Of a DNA stretch of 64,000 nucleotides, positions 18,295 through 27,635 are shown piece after piece; position 1 is the stretch's first letter, and each line of letters opens with the position of its first letter. Source of the stretch: Paenibacillus sp. cl123 (lineage in GTDB: Bacteria; Bacillota; Bacilli; Paenibacillales; NBRC-103111); contig NZ_FMYY01000007.1 in the NCBI RefSeq assembly GCF_900101595.1, positions 62,001-126,000 of the forward strand, in the 5' to 3' direction. Below the pieces are notes generated by a model. It was not told where the DNA came from. It saw only the letters and a program-made list of their open reading frames with translations, and did not search any database. A program made the position numbers and the translations under genes.

Positions 18295-19692
18295 TCAGGC
18301 CTTGGCCAGTATGTCGCCGGGCACGGCTACACGCACTTTGGCGAGTAATTCCTCTTTGGCGCGCTCCTGCGCCGCCTCCGCTTCCCGCTGCCGCAGCTCC
18401 TGCTCCGCCCGTTTCTGCCCGTCCAACTGCTCTTCCAGAGCAAAAATTTTGGTGAACATATCCAGCGCCTCATCTCCGTGGCGCTCTGCGGCCATTTCTT
18501 TGATGCGAACTATCGGATCGCGCAGCATCTGGTTGACGATGCTCTTCGTCAGCTTGCTGATCACTTTAAGCTCACGTTCATCCAGCTCCGGCAGCTTCTT
18601 CATCAGGCTGTCCATCGTCTCTTCATGAATGACGGATGCCTTGGACTGCAGCGCCTGGATAACCGGGCTGATACCGAGCGTCTTGGACCATTGCTCGAAC
18701 GCCGCCATCTCGTTCTTGATCATGGCTTCGATCTGCACAGCCGCTTTATGTCTTTCTTCCATATGGGCATTCACCAACGATTGCAGATTATCGATATCGT
18801 ACAGGAAAACATTAGGCAGCTCACCCAAACGCGGGTCCAGATCGCGCGGTACGGCAATATCCATCATGAACAGCGGTCGCGACCTGCGCCGCTGCAAAAT
18901 ACAGGACACCTGCTCCGCAGTGAGCACATAACCGGCCGAACCGGTCGAGCTGATCACAATGTCCGCTTCCTCCAGATGAATCCCGAGCTTGTCCATCGTG
19001 CTTGCCACGCCTCCGAAGCGTTCTGCCAGCTCTGCGGCGCGGCTTAAAGTACGGTTGACGACCGTCACCTTGCTGGCGCCGCTGCTGCAGAGATGCTTGA
19101 CGGTAAGCTCGCTCATCTTGCCTGCGCCGATGATCAGCACCTTCTTGTTCTCATAGGTGCCAAAGATCCGCTTGCCAAGCTCGACAGCCGCATAGCTGAC
19201 CGACACCGGATTATCGCCTATCCCGGTTTCGAAGTGCGCGCGCTTCGCCATCGTGACCGCTTGCTTGAACAGCGTATTGAACAGCACGCCCGTCGTCTTC
19301 AGCTGTTGAGCCAGCAGAAAAGCGTCCCGCACCTGGCCGAGAATCTGGGTTTCGCCGATGACCATCGAGTCCAGTCCGCTCGTCACGCGCAGCAGGTGCT
19401 CGATTGCCTGTTCATTCTCATAAATATATAAATGCTTGTTGAATTGCTCTTTAGGCACTTGGAACCATTTCTCTATGAACGTTTTGAGGTGATTGGCGCA
19501 CAACTGCTGCGTATCGACCGCCACATACAGCTCCGTGCGGTTACAGGTGCCCACGATAACACATTCCATCACGCTCCTGGTTGCCTTAAGCTCTTGCAGC
19601 GCCAATGGTAAGTCACCCTCGGCGAATGTAAATTTTTCACGAATAGACACGGGTGCCGTACGATAATTTAAACCCGCGACGACGATATGCAT
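18295..19692 (-). CDS. hemA: Glutamyl-tRNA reductase
   Basis: First committed step: reduces glutamyl-tRNA to glutamate-1-semialdehyde with NADPH. The protein of about 465 aa begins MHIVVAGLNYRTAPVSIREKFTF. The catalytic Cys is residue 50 in VIVGTCNRTELYV, the NADPH domain shows VLIIGAGKMSELTVKHL, and it ends in a helical dimerisation domain. I prefer ATG 19692, with AGGTG 6 nt upstream; GTG 19701 adds three residues. A promoter lies just upstream, making hemA the first gene of the cluster. Confidence 0.97.
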   Translation of the reverse strand: MHIVVAGLNYRTAPVSIREKFTFAEGDLPLALQELKATRSVMECVIVGTCNRTELYVAVDTQQLCANHLKTFIEKWFQVPKEQFNKHLYIYENEQAIEHLLRVTSGLDSMVIGETQILGQVRDAFLLAQQLKTTGVLFNTLFKQAVTMAKRAHFETGIGDNPVSVSYAAVELGKRIFGTYENKKVLIIGAGKMSELTVKHLCSSGASKVTVVNRTLSRAAELAERFGGVASTMDKLGIHLEEADIVISSTGSAGYVLTAEQVSCILQRRRSRPLFMMDIAVPRDLDPRLGELPNVFLYDIDNLQSLVNAHMEERHKAAVQIEAMIKNEMAAFEQWSKTLGISPVIQALQSKASVIHEETMDSLMKKLPELDERELKVISKLTKSIVNQMLRDPIVRIKEMAAERHGDEALDMFTKIFALEEQLDGQKRAEQELRQREAEAAQERAKEELLAKVRVAVPGDILAKA

Positions 19693-19728
19693 CTGGTTCA
19701 CCTGCCCCCTTCTCTGAATTTTAGGTTC

Positions 19729-19761
19729 ATTATATCATAGCGATACGCGGTGCTTCGACAA
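19729..19761 (-). promoter_or_regulatory. Promoter of the hemA operon
   Basis: On the minus strand, TTGTCG (19756-19761) is followed after 16 nt by TATGAT (19734-19739). An overlapping TATAAT (19729-19734) could be the -10 instead. It lies about 40 nt before the hemA start. Confidence 0.6.
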
Positions 19762-19828
19762 AATTTATGAAAACTTTTTTAACGTTCTTAAGGGGACCCT
19801 TGCCATTTTTAGTTCTCATAGTAGTTTT

Positions 19829-19872
19829 TTCTGAAAGCTTCCCTCATATACCTGCTCATAGGCTTTCAGGAA
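19829..19872. terminator. Possible bidirectional terminator between speD and hemA
   Basis: Arms TTCTGAAAGC/GCTTTCAGGA (about 10 nt) enclose a 23-nt loop, with T runs following on either strand (TTTTTT before on plus, AAAAA after). It would insulate hemA from speD transcription. The large loop lowers confidence. Confidence 0.45.
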
Positions 19873-19887
19873 AAATACCGGCAGGAT

Positions 19888-19924
19888 GAAAAGAAATAAC
19901 CCCGGAATGTGACCTCCGAGGTTA
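19888..19924 (-). terminator. Intrinsic terminator after speD
   Basis: On the minus strand, arms TAACCTCGGA/TCCGGGGTTA (10 pairs with one G-T) and an 8-nt loop are followed by TTTCTTTT, about 20 nt past the speD stop. Confidence 0.85.
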
Positions 19925-19942
19925 CCATATGTCAGTCTCTTA

Positions 19943-20344
19943 TTATTTAACCAATTGAGCTTGCTTTAGAACCGGTGTTTCGACTTGCAATTCGCCGATA
20001 CCGCGCACGATTTTCTTCGCGTGTACAGTTTCAGGCTTCAACACAGACAACATGTGCTCGATCGCGAGTTGAGGATCTACCGTTTCGCCGCAAGTATAAC
20101 AATCCAGAGCCGCGAATCCTCTCTCAGGATACGTATGAATGGAGAGATGGCTTTCCGAGAGCAATACAAGAACAGTTGCTCCTTGGGGTTCAAATTGCTT
20201 CGATTGTACCGACATCACAGTTGCTCCGCATGCCTCAGCTGCTTCTACCATTTGCGCCTGTAACCACTCTGCACTGTTGAGAAGGTCGAAGTCGACTCCC
20301 CAAGTGTCTACAGCTACGTGTCTTCCGAAAGTTGAGTATTCCAT
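19943..20344 (-). CDS. speD: S-adenosylmethionine decarboxylase proenzyme
   Basis: Makes decarboxylated SAM, the aminopropyl donor for spermidine. The 133-aa prokaryotic short-form enzyme self-cleaves. The conserved SESHLSIHTYPE gives Ser65 as the pyruvoyl precursor, His70 as the processing residue, and Cys85 in DCYTCGETVDP as the proton donor. GGAAGGGGG precedes the ATG. It is a monocistronic unit between two terminators, with an AT-rich structured leader upstream. No spermidine synthase gene is nearby. Confidence 0.97.
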   Translation of the reverse strand: MEYSTFGRHVAVDTWGVDFDLLNSAEWLQAQMVEAAEACGATVMSVQSKQFEPQGATVLVLLSESHLSIHTYPERGFAALDCYTCGETVDPQLAIEHMLSVLKPETVHAKKIVRGIGELQVETPVLKQAQLVK

Positions 20345-20397
20345 CTTTCGGTTCCCCCTTCCTAGGAATAAAATGTTTTGAAAATTTCATCCGCTAG

Positions 20398-20519
20398 GAC
20401 CTACGTCATTCACTTCTCGAGGGAATAATCTCTCGCAACATTCAATGTCCTGAGTGAATCCTGGTTCCTATTTTGTTTTCAACGAAAATAAAAATAACAT
20501 CTATTGACCAGAAAAGCAA
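20398..20519 (-). promoter_or_regulatory. Promoter and structured leader of speD
   Basis: On the minus strand, TTGCTT (20514-20519) and TATTTT (20491-20496) are 17 nt apart and form a candidate promoter. The transcript would have a leader of about 140 nt. In it, 7-nt arms ATTCACT/AGTGAAT (20408-20414 and 20453-20459) enclose a CGAG..CTCG hairpin. It could be a simple stem or a regulatory leader; I recognise no known riboswitch. Confidence 0.4.
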
Positions 20520-20645
20520 TACTTTTTTTAAAACTATTTTTTTAAAGACTTGAATGTTGTCAGTACATGAGCACAATATGTGGAAAACTTGGCCGATGTG
20601 CTGGCCCGCTGCGGCATCGAAGAATTTTTTTGAGCGGACTCTCGC

Positions 20646-20703
20646 TGTACAGAGAAAACCGCTTTTTTCAGCCGCGGCCGAAAAAAGCGGTTTTCTCTGT
20701 ACA
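20646..20703. terminator. 24-bp perfect inverted repeat, likely bidirectional terminator
   Basis: Two 24-nt arms (20646-20669 and 20680-20703) are exact reverse complements around a 10-nt loop AGCCGCGGCC that is itself GC-palindromic. The arms contain A and T runs, so an intrinsic terminator can form in either direction. It lies just past the stop of the unrecognised gene ending at 20720. Confidence 0.8.
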
Positions 20704-20719
20704 CAAGTCTTGTATGGAA

Positions 20720-21307
20720 TTAAGCTTCGAGTACGAAAAGACGGTGTGTAAGCTTATGCAGGCGGCCGTCGATATGCTCGCGAAGACCATCGTCCTGCAG
20801 TTCATTTCTCAGATCGAGCAAGCTGTTGATCTGCGTGCGGACAGAGGAGATTTCGGCTTCCACTTCGTTTCTGTGGAACAATCTCTCGAGCTGACCGAGC
20901 GTATCGCGGTATTCATACACAACTTTCTCAGAGGTTTCCGTATTTTCCGTAATCTTGACGACAGCGCCTTGTTGGTACGTATAAATCATCGTATAACCTG
21001 CGTAGATTCGGTGAACAACAGCATCGCCTTTGAAGAGGGATACAGCTTTCCGCATAGCGTTGACGATATTTTTGTTATGAATGCGGCAGGTGCCTTGGCA
21101 GACGTACAAATTCATTTGACGCTCGAATGACAGGACGATATCCTCATCCGCGTCATCCTCCAATACCACCTCTTGGTTACCGTTCTCAAGCACTTGCACT
21201 TGCATAGAAGCTCCATGATCCTTGAACATGCGGATAAAGCTGTCCATTTCGGCTTCCGTTAACTGTAGGCAGGTTTTGACGTATACGGTCGCTAACCTAT
21301 TTGCCAT
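20720..21307 (-). CDS. Conserved protein of unknown function (195 aa)
   Basis: I do not recognise a characterised family, but the frame has its own promoter-like TATAAT (21373-21378), a good ribosome site (GAGGGATT 5-8 nt before ATG 21307) and a strong terminator. The product starts MANRLATVYVKTCLQLTEAEMDSF. It has an alpha/beta N-terminal part (residues 1-105, including VQVLENGNQEVVLEDDADEDIVLSF) and a charged helical C-terminus (about 135-195, likely coiled coil). It is soluble with no signal peptide. A longer start at 21325 is less likely. Confidence 0.75.
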   Translation of the reverse strand: MANRLATVYVKTCLQLTEAEMDSFIRMFKDHGASMQVQVLENGNQEVVLEDDADEDIVLSFERQMNLYVCQGTCRIHNKNIVNAMRKAVSLFKGDAVVHRIYAGYTMIYTYQQGAVVKITENTETSEKVVYEYRDTLGQLERLFHRNEVEAEISSVRTQINSLLDLRNELQDDGLREHIDGRLHKLTHRLFVLEA

Positions 21308-21625
21308 AAAAATCCCTCGATTCATTGTTTTCGAACCTTGAAGCCTGCATTCTGATTTGTTGTTCTATATACATTATACTACATATTTATTTAATATTCC
21401 TGCTTGCAAGCCTTTGTATTTCGCCGGAATTCAGAAAAATCCGCTTTTTCCCGGAGTGAGGCCGAAAAAATAACCTGATAACTCGCTATCGCGCACGATG
21501 TTCCAGATTTCCCTGCCTAGCTTGCATGCGGGCTACCTCTATATTCACCCATTCCTCGGGATTTGAAACAGCTGGGGCGGGCTTAAGAAAAGAATCATCT
21601 ATGCGGCGGAATCACCGGAAACCGG

Positions 21626-21668
21626 ATGCAAAAAAGACCCCGTGCGGCTTGCCGACAGCCGGGATCTC
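21626..21668 (-). terminator. Intrinsic terminator after ysxC
   Basis: On the minus strand, AGATCCCGGC pairs with GCCGCACGGGGTCT (with a small bulge), followed by TTTTTT. It is about 32 nt past the ysxC stop. Confidence 0.75.
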
Positions 21669-21699
21669 CTGCTCCATTCACTCTGATTGCTCATTCCGG

Positions 21700-22401
21700 T
21701 TACTCGGCTTTCGGCTCCGTAGGGGGATTGCCCGGCGCCGCTCCGTCCTCCGCAAGCGCTTCAGCCGTCGCCTCCGGCAGCTCTGCGTGAGCTTCCGCCT
21801 CTGCATCGCCTGCGCCGTATCCGATACGCTGCTCGATCAGGCTCCACAGCTCGTCCTTGCCGAGCCCAAGCTCGGAGGAGAACAAAATCATCGGGTCGCT
21901 TTTGTCAGCCCCGAGCGTCTCGCGTATGACTTTGACATGCTTCTGCCACTTGCCCTTGGGGATTTTATCCGCCTTGGTCGTGACGATGCATACAGGCACT
22001 CCGTGATGCTTCAGCCACTCGTACATGGCCTGATCGTCCTTGGACGGCGGATGACGCAGATCGATGATCAGCAGCACCAGCTTCAAAACCTCGCGCCCAA
22101 GCAGATACTCTTCGATGAACTTGCCCCACTTCTCCCGCTCCGTCTTGGACACCTGGGCATACCCGTAGCCGGGAAGATCGACAAAATACAGATCGTTATT
22201 AATCCGGTAATAGTTTAATTGCTGCGTTTTGCCCGGCTTGGAGCTCGTTCTGGCTAAATTTTTGCGGTTGATCATCCGATTGATCAGAGAAGACTTCCCG
22301 ACATTGGAACGCCCTGCCAGAGCTAGCTCCGGCAAGGCATCCTCGGGATACTGATTCGGACGAACCGCGCTGATAATAAACTCAGCTTGGTTGACCTTCA
22401 T
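21700..22401 (-). CDS. ysxC: Ribosome biogenesis GTPase YsxC/EngB
   Basis: Essential GTPase for late 50S assembly. The 233-aa product has G1 GRSNVGKSS (about residues 30-38), G3 [10 protein letters not shown]4 TKADK and SSELGLGK near G5. Family members are usually near 195 aa; this one has an acidic Ala/Glu/Pro-rich C-terminal extension of about 38 residues that looks disordered. It lies 53 nt downstream of lon, the conserved lonA-ysxC order of Bacillus. Confidence 0.95.
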   Translation of the reverse strand: MKVNQAEFIISAVRPNQYPEDALPELALAGRSNVGKSSLINRMINRKNLARTSSKPGKTQQLNYYRINNDLYFVDLPGYGYAQVSKTEREKWGKFIEEYLLGREVLKLVLLIIDLRHPPSKDDQAMYEWLKHHGVPVCIVTTKADKIPKGKWQKHVKVIRETLGADKSDPMILFSSELGLGKDELWSLIEQRIGYGAGDAEAEAHAELPEATAEALAEDGAAPGNPPTEPKAE

Positions 22402-22453
22402 TGATGCTCACTCATTTCTGCTTCTCGTTAAAGACGTATTTCACACGCTGCGT

Positions 22454-24784
22454 TTATACCCGGGCAGGCTTTACCAGCGCATGCTCAAGCACCTCATCCA
22501 TATGCGATACCGGATAAAATGTCAGCTCGCGGCGGACGCTTTCGGGAATTTCCTCGATGTCCTTCTCATTATCTTTGGGCAGGATGATCGTGCGGATGCC
22601 GGCCCGATGGGCGGCCAGACACTTCTCCTTAAGCCCGCCGATCGGCAAAACCCGGCCCCGCAAGGTGATTTCGCCGGTCATCGCCACATGGCGGGAGACG
22701 GGAATATTCGTAAGCGCCGAGATCAAGGCCGTTCCCATCGTGATGCCCGCAGACGGACCGTCCTTCGGGATAGCCCCTTCCGGAATATGGATATGAATAT
22801 CGAATTTCTCGTGGAAATCCGGCTGAATCTGGAATTGCGCGGCCCGGGAGCGCGTGTAGCTGAATGCGGCCTGCGCCGACTCCTTCATCACATCGCCCAG
22901 CTTCCCTGTCAGTGTCAGCTTCCCGCTGCCCGGCATCACGGTCACTTCGATAACCAGCGTATCCCCGCCAACCTCCGTCCAGGCAAGCCCTGTCACCGCT
23001 CCGATCTGATCCCGCTCTTCGGCTACGCCGAACCGGAACTTGGGAGGCCCCAGAAACTCCTTCAGGTTGTCCGCCGTTATAGACACGCTCTCCGCTCCGC
23101 CAACGACCTGCTTGGCTGCCTTCCGACAGACGGAGGAGATTTGCTGCTCCAGATTGCGCACGCCCGCTTCGCGCGTATATTCGCGTACCGTCCTCATAAG
23201 AGCGGCCTCTTCGTATACGAGTTGGCCGTCTTGAAGGCCATGATCCCGCTTCTGCTTGGGCAGCAAATAATTGCGGGCAATATTCAGCTTCTCGATCTCC
23301 GTATAGCCCGGGATATGAAGCACTTCCATCCGGTCCAGCAGCGGCCGCGGAATATTGTGAACGACGTTCGCCGTCGTTACGAACATGACGTTCGACAGAT
23401 CGAACGGCACCTCTACATAATGGTCGCTGAATGTCGAGTTCTGCTCGGGATCAAGCACTTCAAGCAGTGCCGAAGCCGGGTCTCCTCGGAAATCCATCGC
23501 CATCTTGTCGATCTCGTCAAGCAGGAAAACCGGATTGCTGGTGCCTGCTGTTTTCATCCCTTGAATGATGCGCCCCGGCATCGCGCCGACATACGTGCGC
23601 CGGTGACCGCGGATCTCCGCCTCGTCCCTGACGCCCCCCAGCGAGATGCGCACGAATTCGCGTCCGAGCGATCTGGCGATCGAACGGGCAATCGACGTTT
23701 TACCGACACCCGGAGGTCCGACGAGACAAAGAATCGGTCCTTTCAGCTTCTGGACAAGCTTCTGAACGGCCAAATATTCAAGCACGCGTTCCTTCGGCTT
23801 CTCCAGGCCATAATGGTCCTCATTGAGAATTTCTTCCGCTTTCTGTATATCCAGATCATCCTCTGTCTTATGCGCCCATGGCAGGCCGAGCAGCCAATCG
23901 ATATAGTTGCGGATAACCGAGCCCTCCGCCGAGGTCGCCGGCATTTTCTCCAGCCGCTCGATTTCCTTCTCAATTCTTTCGCGAACCTTCTCGGGAACCT
24001 CATTCTCGTTCAACTGGTTGCGAAGATCCTCAGCCTCGCCGGCCCGGCCTTCCTTCTCGCCGAGCTCCTTCTGAATCGCCTTCATCTGCTCGCGAAGATA
24101 GTATTCCTTCTGAGTTTTCTCCATCTGCTTCTTGACGCGTTGGCTGATTTTCCGTTCGAGCTCCAGCACTTCCCGTTCATTGTTGAGAATGGCCAGCAGC
24201 TTCTCCAGCCGCTGCTTGACATCCACCGTCTCCAGAATGTCCTGCTTATCTTTAATTTTCAAGGACAGATGACTGCAGATAACATCGGCCAGCCTGCCCG
24301 GCTCATCGATATCCGATACCGCTGCAAGCGTTTCCGGGGTCACTTTCTTGGATAAATTAATATAATGTTCGAATTGCGTCAGCACCGTGCGCATCAGCGC
24401 ATCGATCTCCGGATCGGACGTATCCTGCTCCGGCAGCTCGCGAACGTTTACTTCGTAATATTCTTCATTGGTCAGGAATTCGGCAATTTCCGCCCGGACC
24501 ACACCCTCCACCAACACGCGGATCGTCCCGTTAGGGAGCTTCAGCATCTGGCGTACCTTAGCGATCGTACCGATCCGGTAAATGTCTTCGGTTTTCGGCT
24601 CCTCGATATTTACCTCGGACTGCGAGCACAGCAGAATCATGCTGTCGTCGACCATCGCCTTCTCCAGCGCGCGCACCGACTTTTCCCGGCCGACGTCCAG
24701 ATGCAAAACCATACTCGGGTATACCAGCAGCCCCCTCAGCGGCAGCAGCGGCAACCGTCGCATCTTATGCTTGCTTGGCCCCAT
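22454..24784 (-). CDS. lon: ATP-dependent protease LonA
   Basis: Cytoplasmic AAA+ serine protease that degrades misfolded and regulatory proteins. The 776-aa protein has the N-terminal LON substrate domain ([24 protein letters not shown]), a coiled-coil region, Walker [10 protein letters not shown] (about residues 353-361), Walker [12 protein letters not shown], and the Ser-Lys protease domain with [11 protein letters not shown] and the lysine in [20 protein letters not shown] precedes the ATG. It follows lonB with its own promoter-like sequence between them. Confidence 0.98.
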   Translation of the reverse strand: MGPSKHKMRRLPLLPLRGLLVYPSMVLHLDVGREKSVRALEKAMVDDSMILLCSQSEVNIEEPKTEDIYRIGTIAKVRQMLKLPNGTIRVLVEGVVRAEIAEFLTNEEYYEVNVRELPEQDTSDPEIDALMRTVLTQFEHYINLSKKVTPETLAAVSDIDEPGRLADVICSHLSLKIKDKQDILETVDVKQRLEKLLAILNNEREVLELERKISQRVKKQMEKTQKEYYLREQMKAIQKELGEKEGRAGEAEDLRNQLNENEVPEKVRERIEKEIERLEKMPATSAEGSVIRNYIDWLLGLPWAHKTEDDLDIQKAEEILNEDHYGLEKPKERVLEYLAVQKLVQKLKGPILCLVGPPGVGKTSIARSIARSLGREFVRISLGGVRDEAEIRGHRRTYVGAMPGRIIQGMKTAGTSNPVFLLDEIDKMAMDFRGDPASALLEVLDPEQNSTFSDHYVEVPFDLSNVMFVTTANVVHNIPRPLLDRMEVLHIPGYTEIEKLNIARNYLLPKQKRDHGLQDGQLVYEEAALMRTVREYTREAGVRNLEQQISSVCRKAAKQVVGGAESVSITADNLKEFLGPPKFRFGVAEERDQIGAVTGLAWTEVGGDTLVIEVTVMPGSGKLTLTGKLGDVMKESAQAAFSYTRSRAAQFQIQPDFHEKFDIHIHIPEGAIPKDGPSAGITMGTALISALTNIPVSRHVAMTGEITLRGRVLPIGGLKEKCLAAHRAGIRTIILPKDNEKDIEEIPESVRRELTFYPVSHMDEVLEHALVKPARV

Positions 24785-24847
24785 ATCCCGGCACCTCCCG
24801 ACTTTACTGACTTGCAGCTCATTCTTGAGTCACTTACATGCTTCTTT

Positions 24848-24877
24848 ATCTTAGCAAAATTACATGCAAAACACCAA
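24848..24877 (-). promoter_or_regulatory. Candidate promoter of lon
   Basis: On the minus strand, TTGGTG (24872-24877) and TAAGAT (24848-24853) are separated by 18 nt, about 65 nt before the lon start. I see no CtsR-type heptad repeat. Confidence 0.45.
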
Positions 24878-25010
24878 TGAGCCAACCCTGTCCTTAACGA
24901 AGTTTCTCCCAAAGCGCACCCGCGTATAAGTGGAAGTTCAAACAAACCCGTCCGCCGGGTCCTTGAGGATGTCTGCGTATGGGTCATGCTTAAACACTGA
25001 ATAAATATGC

Positions 25011-25035
25011 AAAAAACGCGCTCAATCGAGCGCGT
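25011..25035 (-). terminator. Terminator overlapping the last codons of lonB
   Basis: On the minus strand, arms ACGCGCTC/GAGCGCGT with a 4-nt loop are followed by TTTTTT. The first arm and loop encode the last residues (Asp-Ala-Leu-Asp) and the stop lies inside the hairpin. Confidence 0.85.
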
Positions 25036-26725
25036 CAGCATGCAATATGGCCACGGAAGCCGGAGCGGCGCCGTCTACCGCTATCGTATCCACGTCGGCG
25101 CGTTCGGCCAACTGTAGGCCGAGCGAATGGTGGAGCGCTTCTTCGATGGAATCCACAGGAACGACCTCCAGGCCATGCAGGCCCGCAAATATTTCCTGCC
25201 AGTTTTCCTTCGGAATGATGACCTTGGTAGCTCCGGCCTGGAAGGCTGCCTCCACCTTGGCGATGACGCCGCCCACCGGCTTCACTTTCCCGTGTATGCT
25301 AATTTCACCGGTCATGGCGACATGGTTGTCAACGGGAATCTGCTTGATAGCCGAGGCGATGGCGACCGCCATCGCCACTCCGGCCGACGGTCCGTCGATC
25401 GGGATGCCTCCCGGAAAATTAATATGCAAGTCGTAATCATAGGGACGCAAATTTTTGCGGCGCAGCACGGTCAGCACGTTTTCAACGGAGCCGCGGGCCA
25501 TACTTTTGCGCCGCAGCGTCCGGGAGCCGCCGCCCATCTCTTCCTCATCGACAACCCCGGTAATGGTGAATTGTCCGGCTCCAGGCTGCACAGCCGGGAT
25601 CGCCGTAACTTCGATATCGAGCAGCATCCCCATATTGGGACCGTATACGGCTAGCCCGTTGACGAGTCCGACCTCAGGCCGGTTCTGGATCTTTTTCTCC
25701 GGACGGGGCGAGATTTGCGAGCTGTTGACCACCCATTCGACATCGGACGCCGTCAGCTCTCTGCGCTGATCCGTCAAGGCCAGGCCGGCGGCAAGCTGGA
25801 TCACATTCACGGCTTCCCTGCCGTTTGTCGCATACCGTTTCACCACATCGACAGCAGCCGGATTGTCGGGAAAGCCGATTTTCTTCAGTGCCTTGGAAGC
25901 AATCAGGCCGATCTCGTCGGGAAGCAGCGGACGGAAGAAGATTTCCATGCAGCGGGAACGAATCGCCGGCGGAAGCTCGGACGGGTTGCGCGTCGTGGCT
26001 CCAACCAGCCGGAAATCGGCCGGCAGCCCATTTTGAAACACGTCATGAATATAGCCCGGCACATTGTTGTCTTCCGAATTATAATAAGCGCTCTCCAGGA
26101 ATACTTTCCGGTCCTCCAGCACTTTCAGCAGCTTATTCATCTGATGCGGATGAAGCTCTCCGATCTCGTCGATGAACAAAATGCCGCCATGGGCTTTGGT
26201 TACGGCTCCCGGCTTGGGCTGGGGAATGCCTGCGACGCCCATGGCGCCCGCCCCTTGGTAAATCGGATCATGAACGGAGCCGATCAGCGGATCAGCAATT
26301 CCGCGCTCGTCGAAGCGTGCGGTTGTCGCATCGATTTCCGTGAACTTCGCATCAGGGCGAAACGGCGATTCCGGGTTTTTCTTCGCCTCTTCCAGCACGA
26401 CGCGCGCTGCGGCGGTTTTCCCTACGCCAGGCGGACCGTAGACAATCACATGCTGAGGATTGGCGCCGCATAAGGACGCCTTCAAGGCGCGCAGCCCTTC
26501 TTTTTGTCCGACAATATCGTCCATGTCCTGCGGCCTTGTTTTCTCGGCGAGCGGTTTATTTAAGGAAATCGTCCGCAGCCGACGGAGCTTTTCCAATTCC
26601 TTCTTCGATTCCTTATCCACGGCCGAACGATTGGTTTGTTGGTTGCGGAGCAAATTCCAGAAGTACAAACCGATGACGATGGCAAAAAACAGTTGAATAA
26701 CCATTAAAACCACACTGATATTCAT
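25022..26725 (-). CDS. lonB: Sporulation-type ATP-dependent protease LonB
   Basis: AAA+ Lon-family protease of the LonB type, in B. subtilis made in the forespore under SigF. The 567-aa protein lacks the LON N-domain. An N-terminal membrane-associated segment (residues 4-24) is followed by Walker [12 protein letters not shown] (about residues 96-106), Walker B GGILFIDEIGEL, sensor RLVGATTRNPSELPPAIRSRC, and the protease site IDGPSAGVAMAVA with the lysine in KVKPVGGVIAKV. Order clpX-lonB-lonA-ysxC is conserved, although here an amidase, a deacetylase and ispG lie between clpX and lonB. Confidence 0.96.
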   Translation of the reverse strand: MNISVVLMVIQLFFAIVIGLYFWNLLRNQQTNRSAVDKESKKELEKLRRLRTISLNKPLAEKTRPQDMDDIVGQKEGLRALKASLCGANPQHVIVYGPPGVGKTAAARVVLEEAKKNPESPFRPDAKFTEIDATTARFDERGIADPLIGSVHDPIYQGAGAMGVAGIPQPKPGAVTKAHGGILFIDEIGELHPHQMNKLLKVLEDRKVFLESAYYNSEDNNVPGYIHDVFQNGLPADFRLVGATTRNPSELPPAIRSRCMEIFFRPLLPDEIGLIASKALKKIGFPDNPAAVDVVKRYATNGREAVNVIQLAAGLALTDQRRELTASDVEWVVNSSQISPRPEKKIQNRPEVGLVNGLAVYGPNMGMLLDIEVTAIPAVQPGAGQFTITGVVDEEEMGGGSRTLRRKSMARGSVENVLTVLRRKNLRPYDYDLHINFPGGIPIDGPSAGVAMAVAIASAIKQIPVDNHVAMTGEISIHGKVKPVGGVIAKVEAAFQAGATKVIIPKENWQEIFAGLHGLEVVPVDSIEEALHHSLGLQLAERADVDTIAVDGAAPASVAILHADALD

Positions 26726-26874
26726 TTTCCCTTCACCCTCCTGCTTGCAAACTATAATTGGTAGTATTGCCCTCTGCTGACAGCATTAATCCCTATAGCC
26801 TGCAAAGTTTTTCGGAATGCTAGTCCTATGCGTTCCATACTCTATCCGGAGATCTTCCGGGAAAGGAAGCCACG

Positions 26875-27612
26875 ATGATCTATCCAACCCTTCGAGCATT
26901 AGGACGGATTGCTGCCGCAGCCCTACTCCTGTTCAGCCTGCCGGCTTCTTCCTGGGCGGCGCTGCCGGACTCTTTCTTGCTGCCTGAGATTAAAACCGAT
27001 CACCCCGCCCTTTCCCAGATGGATATCGTTATCGACGTTGGCCATGGCGGGATCGACAGCGGCACCACGCATGGCGGTATTTTGGAGAAGGATATCAATC
27101 TGACGATCGCCAAGCTCACCTACGAGCAGCTTCGGCAGAAGGGCTACCGGGTGCTGATAAATCGAGTGGACGATTATGCGCTCAGCGGCGAAAATATGTG
27201 GTTGAAGTCCAAATCCAGGCATATCAAGGATTTGGCGCAGCGGGCGATGCTTGCCAATGAAGTCAAGCCAAAGCTGGTCATCAGCCTGCATGTGAATGCC
27301 GCCAAACGCGCATCCTCCCGCGGCGCTTTGATTCTGCATCAGAAAGACGAGCGCAGTAAAGCGCTCGCCCTGTCCTTGCAGACCAGCCTCAATGAGATGT
27401 ACGGCATTCCGAACACGCCGGTGTATGGCCGGACCTACTATCTGCTGAATTACTCCAAAAGCCCGACGGTCATCGTGGAGATGGGTTTTCTGACGAATAA
27501 GGAGGACCGGGACTGGTTAACAAGTCAGAAAGGCCAGCAGGCCGTTGCCGACCGGATATGCGCCGGGGTGGCCGGTTATTTGCAGAATCAGCCTTCAGAC
27601 AGCGGCCATTGA
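26875..27612 (+). CDS. N-acetylmuramoyl-L-alanine amidase (CwlD-like)
   Basis: Secreted Amidase_3 zinc enzyme that cleaves the muramoyl-alanine bond of peptidoglycan. Residues 1-28 are a signal peptide. The catalytic domain follows from VIDVGHGGIDSGTTHGG (first zinc His, about residue 57) with the next ligand Glu in ILEKDINL, SLHVNAA (second His) and VIVEMGFLTNKEDRDWL (catalytic Glu). The single-domain size (245 aa) and neighbouring sporulation genes suggest a CwlD role in making muramic-lactam in spore cortex; this is inference. GGAAAGGA precedes the ATG. It diverges from lonB. Confidence 0.9.
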   Translation: MIYPTLRALGRIAAAALLLFSLPASSWAALPDSFLLPEIKTDHPALSQMDIVIDVGHGGIDSGTTHGGILEKDINLTIAKLTYEQLRQKGYRVLINRVDDYALSGENMWLKSKSRHIKDLAQRAMLANEVKPKLVISLHVNAAKRASSRGALILHQKDERSKALALSLQTSLNEMYGIPNTPVYGRTYYLLNYSKSPTVIVEMGFLTNKEDRDWLTSQKGQQAVADRICAGVAGYLQNQPSDSGH

Positions 27613-27635
27613 TTGACTTGGCGGCCCGGCTGCTT

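Noticed and set aside
22391-24355. 654-codon plus-strand frame over lon
   Set aside because: Antisense shadow; the minus strand encodes LonA with intact Walker and protease motifs.
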